Source: Coleofasciculus sp937127375 (lineage in GTDB: Bacteria; Cyanobacteriota; Cyanobacteriia; Cyanobacteriales; Coleofasciculaceae). From it: DNA of 64,000 nt. The notes beneath the pieces are model-generated. The model saw only the letters and a program-made list of their open reading frames with translations, made no database searches and was not told the origin of the DNA. The stretch lies in assembly GCA_040218875.1 (NCBI GenBank), contig JAVJQP010000050.1; one strand, 5' to 3'. A program made the translations under genes and the position numbers. The number at the start of each line of letters is the position of its first letter. Position 1 is the stretch's first letter. Positions 27,407-35,517 of this stretch are shown here, in pieces.

Positions 27407-28003
27407 ATGAACAGTCTATTCAAACTTCCGCTTAAACCATCCGTCCCATTGCCTAAAGTTCTCCTCGCTGCTTATATCCTAGGGGTTTCCCTAACCCTTT
27501 GGGCAATGCGATCGCACTATCTCATCCTGTTTATTACCCTGTTTTGCCTGATTCCTCTCAGTAGCGGTGCAATTCTGGGAAATCGTTTAGCCGCCCAAAT
27601 CACTCTCTCTAACAACCCAAAGAATTACCGCCGCAAGATTAATCGCATGTTTCTCGCGATCGCGACAATTACAACGTTGATTATTCTCGGCGTACAGTTC
27701 AAGGTTTACCGCATTCTACCCTTAATTGTTCGCTTATATCTCGGTGCTTATCATAAGCCCATTATCCTGGCGTTGGGATGCTTAACCTTAGGGCTAGTTG
27801 TATCAATTGAGTTATCCGGACAACGTTCTCGCCAACGGTTGCGCCTGCTGATGGGAGTCGTTGTGGGAATGATGCTACCGTTGATGATTATTCTGTATTA
27901 CACATTACCCATTACGGGGATGGTAAGTGAACCGTTAGTCATTGAAGGAGTTGTTCTGCAAACCACGTCTCATACCTGCGCCCCTGAGGTTGGACTGGCA
28001 TAA
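27407..28003 (+). CDS. integral membrane protein, unknown
   Basis: The 198-aa protein has about five hydrophobic segments, with basic residues between them. No family is recognised. The start is ATG 27407; the open frame begins earlier (27308) but that part has no membrane-protein character. It precedes an FHA protein on the same strand. Confidence 0.55.
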   Translation: MNSLFKLPLKPSVPLPKVLLAAYILGVSLTLWAMRSHYLILFITLFCLIPLSSGAILGNRLAAQITLSNNPKNYRRKINRMFLAIATITTLIILGVQFKVYRILPLIVRLYLGAYHKPIILALGCLTLGLVVSIELSGQRSRQRLRLLMGVVVGMMLPLMIILYYTLPITGMVSEPLVIEGVVLQTTSHTCAPEVGLA

Positions 28004-28164
28004 TAAATTAGAATATCTTAACAATCGACTTGCGAATAAACCGATTCAATTTCCAATTGATCGAGCATAATAAGTATCAGATCTAATTTGTTTTATTGGG
28101 AAATCCGGCAGCACGTTCCCATCGTCTTCTCCGTCTTTCAGGAACCTATCTCCACACAAACGTT

Positions 28165-28905
28165 ATGAAAAATACACAAATACAACCGGGACAACAGGCA
28201 AAACTCTTCCACGTTCAAACCAACACCCCGCTGGAGTTACCGCCCAACCGTTCGGTGATTCATATTGGTAAGGCTGAGGGCAGCATACAACCGGAGATTG
28301 ATGTGTCCACTTTTCCCAATTCCTACATTGTATCTCGAAACCATGCCACTATTTCCCTTGAGGGAGACCACTATTTTATCGAAGACGTTGGCAGTTCCAA
28401 TGGTACATACTTAAATGGTATACGCCTCGCCCCCGCCAATCGACACCTTCTCAATCCGGGCGACAAAATAGAATTAGGGAAAGATAGCTTAGTCACATTT
28501 ATCTTTGAAGACGCCAGCAATCTTGCTGCGATCCCTAATTCGGAAAATCTTAGCGAACAAGAAACCTTTGTTACCAAGTTAACGGGTACAGGGTTAATTC
28601 TAGCCGGATTAGCATTTCTTGGTTCCAGTCTTTGGTTCTCACACTTCGCTCTGCCTTTTGTTATTGTCGAGATTCTGGGAGTGCTAACTGTAAATTACGG
28701 TGGAAGCAAACGTCATTTAGGTTGGGTTTTGATTGCGGCTGGCGTGGCAATCGCGATAATGACCCATCAGCTTTTTGTGCTAACGAAGGTTGTCGGGTTA
28801 GTTGCTTTATCAATTTTAAGTTTATTCTGTGGTTATCAGTTTTTTGTCTTTGGCAAGATTAAAACATTGAATTTATTAGCGCTCAAGCGACTTGTCAAAA
28901 CGTAA
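28165..28905 (+). CDS. FHA-domain membrane protein
   Basis: An FHA domain covers about residues 20-105 with IHIGKAEG, VSRNHATI and DVGSSNGTYLNG, the phosphothreonine-binding loops (Arg-Asn-His and Ser-Asn-Gly). About five hydrophobic segments follow (residues 135-245). It likely docks phosphothreonine partners of a Ser/Thr kinase at the membrane. ATG 28165 is chosen because the extra 23 residues from 28096 do not look native. Confidence 0.85.
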   Translation: MKNTQIQPGQQAKLFHVQTNTPLELPPNRSVIHIGKAEGSIQPEIDVSTFPNSYIVSRNHATISLEGDHYFIEDVGSSNGTYLNGIRLAPANRHLLNPGDKIELGKDSLVTFIFEDASNLAAIPNSENLSEQETFVTKLTGTGLILAGLAFLGSSLWFSHFALPFVIVEILGVLTVNYGGSKRHLGWVLIAAGVAIAIMTHQLFVLTKVVGLVALSILSLFCGYQFFVFGKIKTLNLLALKRLVKT

Positions 28906-29341
28906 ACATTGTCGTGTAACATACCTTCTCGCTACCCACACCCAATTTAAATGAATGACAGCTTAAAACAAGAGACTTGGAACACTATTCAAACTATTCC
29001 CCCATAAGGAGCAACTTTCTTTACTATTCCCTAGCTTTGATAGAGGAGAAGCTGAAGTGATTACTTTGGCATTAGAAAAAAGAATAAGTAGTCGGACAAA
29101 AGAAAACGGTACTGTATCAAATGCAAGTAAGTCACCCTCAAACCCTTACTGTTCCCTGTTCCCTGTTACACACCGAGCGTGTTACCGAGCGGAGTCGAGG
29201 TAAGCCGAGGTGTTCCCTGTTCCCTCATCTCAACCATTAACTTTAATCGTGTCCACCCACTTAGTACAGTAAACACACTCCCTTGATTAAGTTACTAGAA
29301 AAGAATTATTATCAATTAATGATTGTTATGAGTCGTCGCTA
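28906..29341. other. intergenic region with dispersed repeats, no gene
   Basis: The segment AGTAGTCGGACAAAAGAAAA and following bases (29089-29150) recur inverted near 56885-56947. GTGTCCACCCACTTAG (29249-29264) recurs at 49042-49057 beside tRNA-Ala. A CACACCGAGCGTGTTACCGA element lies at 29169-29188, also seen near 14362. No ORF with support. Confidence 0.6.
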
Positions 29342-29611
29342 ATGAAAAATCCACATCTAGGATCAAACATGAAACCATGGACTCGCCGCCAGATACTGAA
29401 GTGGGGATTAATCGGCGCTGGAGTGACGAGTACCGCGATCGCAGGACAAACCTGGATACGACGTTCCACCTCTAGAGTACGCATTCCTGAGCTTCCAGAG
29501 ACAAAAACGGATCATTTTAACCCCTACCCCGGTGAGTATATGTTCCATCCTCACCAAGATGCGATCGCGGAAAATGGCTGTATGGGTATGTTTAAGGTGA
29601 TTCCCTTGTGA
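29342..29611 (+). CDS. small Tat-signal protein
   Basis: The 89-aa product has a twin-arginine signal: RRQILKWGLIGAG followed by a hydrophobic stretch ending AIAG. The mature part (about 55 residues) ends with GEYMFHPHQDAIAENGCMGM and is unknown. ATG 29342 is used; ATG 29369 is a possible alternative. A decayed copy of its 3' half is at 31395-31586. Confidence 0.65.
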   Translation: MKNPHLGSNMKPWTRRQILKWGLIGAGVTSTAIAGQTWIRRSTSRVRIPELPETKTDHFNPYPGEYMFHPHQDAIAENGCMGMFKVIPL

Positions 29612-29693
29612 GTGATCGTTGTTTTTATTTTATTGCTATAAAGTATCAATAGGTATAAGCTAAGAACGGTTCACTTAGACGCCGTTATCGCAA

Positions 29694-29795
29694 AAGTGTT
29701 TAACCCTGTCATCGGTTCGTTTTTTGTCGATCACGGATGCCGCGAATGGCAAAATCGCCGAGACGATTGAATATCAAGATGCGCTTAGTCTAAAC
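29694..29795 (+). pseudogene. remnant of the lipoprotein gene at 31680
   Basis: TGTCATCGGTTCGTTTTTTG (29697-29716) copies the first codons of the 31680 gene, and GAATGGCAAAATCGCCGAGA with following bases copies its codons near 32225-32265. The roughly 540 bases between are deleted. The remnant follows the Tat gene exactly where the intact lipoprotein gene follows the broken Tat copy. Confidence 0.7.
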
Positions 29796-29887
29796 TCCAG
29801 TTGTTAAAACCTATTTAGGATTGCTATAGTATCAGAGCTGTCTTAGATGCAGTAGAGTACACATCTCTTTTTTATGATTTATCTATT

Positions 29888-30728
29888 ATGGCTGAAGGTT
29901 CACCTGAGCAGAGTGAAGAGATAGTTAAGCACCGTTTTACATTTAATCTGCAAAACAACCAGTGGGAATTGGTCTCAGATGAGATCATAGATGCTCCTGG
30001 ATCTACACGAGGTTCTTCTGAAGAAGTTATAGCTCCCCTTCCGGTAGCTCCTGATGTGGCTCCATCTGATCCGTTAGCACCTCCAACATCTGACCAATCT
30101 AGTTTGCCTTCAGTACTGAACTCATCAGTTCAGGCTAGCAGCTCGAAGATGCTGGACTATAGCAGCTCTGGTGATGAATTCAACAACTCTCCCGTTTTAC
30201 TAGCGCAAGCATCGTTAAATCGTCAAGCTATTATTCAGTACATTTACTACTACGCTTTGACTCCTAATAGGGATTACCGTAATTTTGAAAATGCAGGCAT
30301 CCAAGGAGGAGACTGCACTAACATTTGTTTCTCAAGCTCTAAAAGCAGGAGGATGGCCTAGCGAACAGGGGTGGTATAGAAGTGATACAAACTGGTGGTA
30401 CGACTTTTCCTTTGTTCAACCCGGTCAAAGCTGGACGTGGATTAATGCCAATTACTTTTTTAACTTTATTCATAATCGTCCAAGAGCTAGAACCATAGGA
30501 AGAGTAGCAGATCTAGTTCCTGGGGACGTGATAAGCGTCGATTTCGATCCTCAGGACAACAATGGTATGGATCATACAATGCTAGTCTCTAAGAAATCCA
30601 ACGACGGCACTATTTATGTCGCTTACCATACTAACAATACGCTAGACAAAAGTTTCTACCAGTTTTATAATGCTGTTCCAAGTAACGCAAAATTTTACGC
30701 TTGGAGCTTGCTGTCTAGTTATAATTGA
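29888..30728 (+). pseudogene. Amidase_6-domain protein with a single-base frameshift
   Basis: The first frame (29888-30361) encodes a Ser/Pro-rich N-terminus, then RQAIIQYIYYYALTPNRDY and GGDCTN. The next frame continues FVSQALKAGGWP (after an extra A near 30323), SWTWINANYFFNF, DHTMLVS and YVAYHTNNTLDKS to 30728. Joined, they form a full Amidase_6 domain with its Cys in GGDCTNFVSQ and His in DHTM, a papain-like fold family. The frameshift splits the gene right after the catalytic Cys. It could be a true pseudogene, a sequencing error or a recoded gene. Confidence 0.75.
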
Positions 30729-31231
30729 AGGTGTTATGTAGTAGAAAAAAGACTTTGATCAAAAACTCTGCGAATGCAATCCTATTTTTAGGATTCTCTC
30801 TCTGTGCTGTTTTGGGAGGATGTAATTTCGGCAGTGTTCGTGGTGCTGATACTCCTGAGCGAGTAGTTGAGCAATACATTCTGGGCTTAGAACAACAGAA
30901 AGAAAATGTAATACTTCAACTGATTCCAAAAGAATATGTAGCTGAACAAGCTGTAGAGGACAAGATTGCTCAGTTCGGGGGTCACGAAATAGAGGAATAT
31001 AGCGTTGTCTACAACGAGGTGAAACCCGTTTTTTTGATAGCCAACATAAAAGGACGTTACGTCAGTAATGACCAAGGACTAGAAAATTTTGAAGATGAAG
31101 TAACAATTGTCTATCGAGGCGCAGGTACACTACTGTCAAAAAAAGCTAACTGGTATCTTTTACTAGGAGATGGTCAGGTTCCTAATCCTGATGTTTCTCC
31201 AGCGGAACCGCAAGATACTCTACCTAAATGA
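30725..31231 (+). CDS. lipoprotein, unknown function
   Basis: The signal peptide ends in a lipobox (AVLGGC). The mature domain (about 130 residues) starts DTPERVVEQYILGLEQ, which resembles small DUF4878/NTF2-like lipoproteins, but I cannot assign it. The start overlaps the amidase stop; TTG 30725 or GTG 30731 are the only options, so it may be translationally coupled. Confidence 0.55.
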   Translation: MKVLCSRKKTLIKNSANAILFLGFSLCAVLGGCNFGSVRGADTPERVVEQYILGLEQQKENVILQLIPKEYVAEQAVEDKIAQFGGHEIEEYSVVYNEVKPVFLIANIKGRYVSNDQGLENFEDEVTIVYRGAGTLLSKKANWYLLLGDGQVPNPDVSPAEPQDTLPK

Positions 31232-31394
31232 CTATTAAGGCTTTCGCTACCCAAATCGGTGGCGATATTTGTGCAGAAAACCACGGTTTTGATCATTAGT
31301 TTTTTCTGCTTATTATCTATAGCAGTAGCCAGGAGCATTAGAACATCAGATGAATGATGTTTATTGTTTTGATGACGGCATATCCTGGAATTTT

Positions 31395-31586
31395 CCTATC
31401 CCTACCCTGGTGAGTATATTAGGACTTACGCAAAGCCTCTATGTGTAGGGTGGGGAGAGCGTAGCGTAACGCACCTTTACCACGATATGTGGTGTAGCTG
31501 CGTAAGTCCTGTATATGTTCCATCCTCACCAAGATGCGATCGCGGAAAATGGCTGTATGGGTAGGTTTAAGGTGATTCCCTCCTGA
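31395..31586 (+). pseudogene. decayed copy of the Tat-signal gene 3' half, split by a MITE
   Basis: CCCTACCCTGGTGAGTAT and, after the insertion, ATGTTCCATCCTCACCAAGA with following bases match 29520-29611. The 5' half is missing. The insertion is at the TATA of GTGAGTATATG, the same sequence that is intact at 29531-29541. Confidence 0.75.
31419..31511. mobile_element. MITE, ~93 bp, 12-bp terminal inverted repeats
   Basis: AGGACTTACGCA (31421-31432) is the exact complement of TGCGTAAGTCCT (31499-31510). TATA occurs on both sides (31415-31418 and 31512-31515) while the uninterrupted homologue at 29531 has it once, so it is a target duplication. The interior contains a GCGTAGCGTAACGCACC element. 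A related fragment is near 53567-53636. Confidence 0.8.
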
Positions 31587-31679
31587 TCGAACGTTATTTT
31601 TTTCTTGTTTATTGCAAAAGACTATCAATAGCTGTAGACTAAGAATCATTCACCCAGTTATTGCTAAAAATTCTTAACA

Positions 31680-32495
31680 ATGTCATCGGTTCGTTTTTTA
31701 TCCCTCACGGGTGCAGCAGCGACTCTGATTGCCCTGACTAGCTGTGGCAATCCGCAAACACCCAATCCCTCAACGCCAGAGGTTAATGGTTCGCCAGCGA
31801 CGACTAGCCAAACCACAGCGCCGCCATCCACCGCCGCAGATCAGCAGCAGGATGTTGACTACATGACCGCTTTAGGCTTAATGAAAGGGCATCTATTGGT
31901 GGCAAAGGAACTCCTTGACCAAGGAAAACCTGACCAAGCCGAACCGCATATTGGTCACCCGATTGAAGAACTCTATGCTGACGTAGAAAATCAGTTACCC
32001 GAACGCAATGTCAAAGACTTCAAACCAACGCTGAATACATTGCATGATTTTGTTAAATCTAAACCAAATGCGCCGGAGATAACCACAGAATATAAAACAG
32101 CGATGCAAGAGATTGATCAGGCAATTGAGGCGTTACCCGTTTCTGAGCGTCAGTCTCCCGACTTTATCCTCAGTGTCATTAACCGAATGCTCAGTACCGC
32201 CGAGGAAGAGTACAATGCCGCGATCGCGAATGGCAAAATTGTGGAGACAATTGAATACCAAGATGCACGGGGATTTATCCTCTATGCCAACACCCTGTAT
32301 CAAAGTATTGGGGATCAGGTGAGTCAAGACTATCCTGATCAGGGTCAAACCCTAGAATCAAGCCTGAATGAACTCCAAAACGCCTTACCCAGTGCGACTC
32401 CTCCAGCAACGCCAGTTATGACACCAGAGGAGGTATCAACCCTAACTCAAACCATTCAACAAACCAGTCAAACCATCTCCTCGTCCCCGTCTTAA
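31680..32495 (+). CDS. helical lipoprotein near iron genes
   Basis: A signal peptide with lipobox ALTSC is followed by a Pro/Thr-rich linker and an all-helical domain (about residues 55-235) with repeated LLDQGKPDQAEPHIGHPIEE and EEYNAAIANGKIVE patterns. The layout resembles periplasmic helical-bundle lipoproteins. The neighbours are a Fur regulator and an iron porin, which hints at metal handling; I cannot name the family. Confidence 0.65.
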   Translation: MSSVRFLSLTGAAATLIALTSCGNPQTPNPSTPEVNGSPATTSQTTAPPSTAADQQQDVDYMTALGLMKGHLLVAKELLDQGKPDQAEPHIGHPIEELYADVENQLPERNVKDFKPTLNTLHDFVKSKPNAPEITTEYKTAMQEIDQAIEALPVSERQSPDFILSVINRMLSTAEEEYNAAIANGKIVETIEYQDARGFILYANTLYQSIGDQVSQDYPDQGQTLESSLNELQNALPSATPPATPVMTPEEVSTLTQTIQQTSQTISSSPS

Positions 32496-32683
32496 GTAGA
32501 ATGTCACGGACTCAAGGATGGTGGGCAAAGCCCACCCTACGGTCTATCCAGGGTTTGGATATAAATCTAACGATATTAAGTTAGGGGAAATAGCTCTCCA
32601 GCCCTGACATAAGACGTAGCTTGCTTCTCAAGGAAGCGAGTATGACAAATGACAAATGACAAATAACGAATGACGAATGACGA

Positions 32684-33181
32684 ATGCGTGAAGTCTTAAC
32701 GGCAAACTCACTCAAATTAGCCCTCAACCGCAAAAATTTGCGGATGACTCCTCAAAGAGAGATAATTCTGCAACTGTTTCAAGAACTCCCCCCAGGTGAG
32801 CATCTTAGTGTCGAAGAATTGCATGATTGGTTAGAGGAGCAAGGAAAAAATATCAGCCTGTCCACCGTCTACAGAACCGTTAAGTTAATGGTTCGCATCG
32901 GTGTGCTGCGAGAACTGGAACTAGCAGAAGGACATAAGCATTATGAGTTAAATTATTCGGGTTTAAAACACCATCATCATCTTGTCTGTCTCCAGTGTCA
33001 CCAAACGATTGAGTTCAAAGATTCGTCAATTTTAAAGATTAGTCAACAACAAGCCAGGGATGAAAACGTTGAACTGCTTGACTGCCAGCTAACCCTTCAT
33101 GCGGTCTGCTTGGAGGCGGTACGGCAAGGGTGGCCCCTTTTGTTGCCCAGAAACTGGTCATGTCCCCGGTACGGGGATTGA
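32684..33181 (+). CDS. fur: Fur family transcriptional regulator
   Basis: The winged helix contains RMTPQREIILQLFQELP and SLSTVYRTVKLM. The metal-binding part has HHHHLVCLQC (first CxxC) and LDCQLTLHAVC. In FurA proteins the second cluster is usually HAVCPxC; here it reads HAVCLEA, so the structural zinc site may be incomplete. N-terminal likeness is closest to cyanobacterial FurA. It represses iron-uptake genes when Fe-bound; the next gene has a Fur box. Confidence 0.87.
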   Translation: MREVLTANSLKLALNRKNLRMTPQREIILQLFQELPPGEHLSVEELHDWLEEQGKNISLSTVYRTVKLMVRIGVLRELELAEGHKHYELNYSGLKHHHHLVCLQCHQTIEFKDSSILKISQQQARDENVELLDCQLTLHAVCLEAVRQGWPLLLPRNWSCPRYGD

Positions 33182-33200
33182 CGGAATATAACTTCCTTTC

Positions 33201-33219
33201 GATAATGACAATCATTCTT
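33201..33219. promoter_or_regulatory. Fur box upstream of the iron porin
   Basis: GATAATGACAATCATTCTT matches the 19-base consensus GATAATGATAATCATTATC at 16 positions. It is 56 bases upstream of the porin ATG and 20 bases after the fur stop. Confidence 0.75.
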
Positions 33220-33274
33220 TTGATGCAGTCAAGGGAAAATCAATTCCCAACTATTACGTTATAGGTGTGAGGAC

Positions 33275-34999
33275 ATGAAACAATCCAGTCTACTGTGGAA
33301 CTATGGGATAGCTAGCCCGACAATTGTGGCGGCAATACTTGGCGTGGGAGTGAGTGCGATCGCAACAGAAGTGGATTCGCCTCAAACACCAGCCCCCCTA
33401 GCGATTCCAGCCAACCCAGACAACGAAACTTCTGATCCCATCAGCCAAATCGCCCAAATTCCTGATAGTAGCGGCGGTTCCAGCGATGAGATCTGGGAAC
33501 AAATTAACCACTACAGCAACGAGACGAACGCTTTAGATCAAGTGACCAATGTCTCTCAGTTACGGGATGTATCGCCTGGAGACTGGGCGTATGAAGCCTT
33601 GCGATCGCTGGTTGAACGCTATGGTTGTATTGCGGGATATCCCGATGGCACCTACCGAGGAAACCGTGCGATGACTCGTTATGAATTTGCCGCTGGGTTA
33701 AATGCCTGTTTGCAGCAAATCGAACGCTTAATTGCGGGGACTGACGGTGTTGACGAAGGTGACTTAGAAACCCTGCAACGGTTAATCCAGGAATTTGAAG
33801 CCGAACTAGCCACCCTCGGAGCGCGGGTAGATAATTTAGAGGGACGAGTCGCCTTCTTAGAGGATAATCAGTTTTCCACAACCACCAAACTATCCGGTGA
33901 AGTCATCTTTGGTTTGGCGGGTGTGGCTGCGGGAGAGGATGCCAATGGAGATGATATCGATAATGTAACCATTTTTGGTCATCGCACCCGCCTGGAATTA
34001 AATACCAGTTTCACCGGGGAAGATGTACTCAGAACTCGACTACAAGCTGAAGGGTTAGCTTCTCTAACCGAACAGACAATTACAGCTGAAGGCGATCTTT
34101 TCTTTGCTGGTGCAACGGATAGTGATGTCGTCGTTGATGCGTTACTCTATGATTTCCCCGTGGGTGAAAATACCCGTGTTGTCCTTGATGCTAATGCGGG
34201 TGCATCCGATGACTTTGCCAGCACGGTTAATCCCTTCCTGGATGGTGACGGGGGGAGTGGGGCGTTGTCTCGCTTTGGCACAAGGCATTCTATCTATTAT
34301 TATCTGGATGGTGCAGGTATCGGGATCAATCATGCATTCGGTGACAAGCTAGAACTCAGTGCCGGCTATTTAGCGAGTGAGGCGGCTGATCCCGGTGAGG
34401 ATACTGGCATATTCAATGGTCCTTATGGGGCGCTTGCCCAGATTTTGTTTAAGCCCAGTGATAAACTGGATATTGGATTAACCTATATCCATGCCTACAA
34501 TCGAGACACCGATACTGGCAGCCGACGCTCCAATTTTCGTAGTTTTACCGAAGACTTGATCGGTAATGCTGTCCCCACGTCTAGCAATTCTTATGGTGTA
34601 GAGCTATCATGGCGGTTAAGCGATCGCTTCGCCCTGGGCGGTTGGGTGGGCTATACCCAAACCACAACCCTATCAACGCTGAATGGACAAATTGATCGCG
34701 GTGACTTGGATATTTGGAATTGGGCGGTTAGCTTAGCCTTCCCAGATTTAGGCAAAGAGGGAAGTGTCGCTGGAATTTTGGTGGGGATGGAACCGAAAGT
34801 TACGGATTCTAGCGTTAATATTCCAGGATTCAGTACCGAGGATGATGATACGTCGCTGCACATTGAGGCATTTTATCAGTATCAGCTAACCGATAACATT
34901 GCCATTACACCGGGAATCATCTGGCTCACGGCACCTGATCACGATAGTGATAATGAGGACATTGTAATCGGGGCTATCCGCACCACCTTTAGCTTTTAA
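33275..34999 (+). CDS. iron uptake porin (SLH + OprB)
   Basis: The 574-aa protein has an N-terminal signal segment, one SLH motif (residues about 90-150: VSPGDWAYEALRSLVERYGC, GYPDGTYRGNRAMTRYEFA), a coiled coil, and a C-terminal OprB-type beta barrel ending in TTFSF. This SLH-OprB layout is the typical cyanobacterial outer-membrane porin. The Fur box upstream points to iron regulation. Confidence 0.9.
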   Translation: MKQSSLLWNYGIASPTIVAAILGVGVSAIATEVDSPQTPAPLAIPANPDNETSDPISQIAQIPDSSGGSSDEIWEQINHYSNETNALDQVTNVSQLRDVSPGDWAYEALRSLVERYGCIAGYPDGTYRGNRAMTRYEFAAGLNACLQQIERLIAGTDGVDEGDLETLQRLIQEFEAELATLGARVDNLEGRVAFLEDNQFSTTTKLSGEVIFGLAGVAAGEDANGDDIDNVTIFGHRTRLELNTSFTGEDVLRTRLQAEGLASLTEQTITAEGDLFFAGATDSDVVVDALLYDFPVGENTRVVLDANAGASDDFASTVNPFLDGDGGSGALSRFGTRHSIYYYLDGAGIGINHAFGDKLELSAGYLASEAADPGEDTGIFNGPYGALAQILFKPSDKLDIGLTYIHAYNRDTDTGSRRSNFRSFTEDLIGNAVPTSSNSYGVELSWRLSDRFALGGWVGYTQTTTLSTLNGQIDRGDLDIWNWAVSLAFPDLGKEGSVAGILVGMEPKVTDSSVNIPGFSTEDDDTSLHIEAFYQYQLTDNIAITPGIIWLTAPDHDSDNEDIVIGAIRTTFSF

Positions 35000-35517
35000 C
35001 CTATATCTTGCACCATTCAAGGTTAAGCCAAATTGTATTGGTGTGACACCTAATACCAAATCCGGGGAACGCTACCCCCGTTAAAACCTAGTCCGCGCAG
35101 GCGGACTAGGTTTGTGTAGCAGCGATTTCAATCCCCTCCTCTTGCTGTGTCCGCCTTTATAAAGCCTATGTAAAAATAACCGCTTGACTCAATCGAGCTA
35201 AATTCATAAGTTTATCTTATGGAAAATGGCTGAAGCTGGAATCAATACTAAAATGCCTGCCTATTACTGAGAGGTATCTCAATAATCAGTAACATTTTAT
35301 CTAGATTTTTTTAATAACTAACACATTATAACACTTGAACAAGAAAACTGCCATCATATACCTTTTTTTTCTTCATGAAAATTTCATGTAAATAAGTATT
35401 TCTATTGATTTAAAAATTTAAATTATTGATAAAGAGGAAGATATATTTCACCCATTTAATTTAAATAGATTTATTCTAGAGATAGATAAATCATGATTCC
35501 TTAGGCAGGTCGAAAAA
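35000..35517. other. long AT-rich intergenic region
   Basis: After a 13-bp-arm hairpin at 35084-35113 (AAACCTAGTCCGC, loop GCAG), the stretch 35150-35517 is AT-rich with no ORF. It likely holds the leader and promoter of the subtilase; I cannot place the -10 with confidence. Confidence 0.5.
35084..35113. repeat. hairpin, 13-bp arms
   Basis: AAACCTAGTCCGC pairs exactly with GCGGACTAGGTTT over a four-base loop. It lacks a T-run, so it is probably a dispersed palindrome, though it could end the porin transcript. Confidence 0.6.

Noticed and set aside
30887..31075. 62-codon minus-strand frame
   Set aside because: It lies antisense within the lipoprotein gene and has no supporting start signal.
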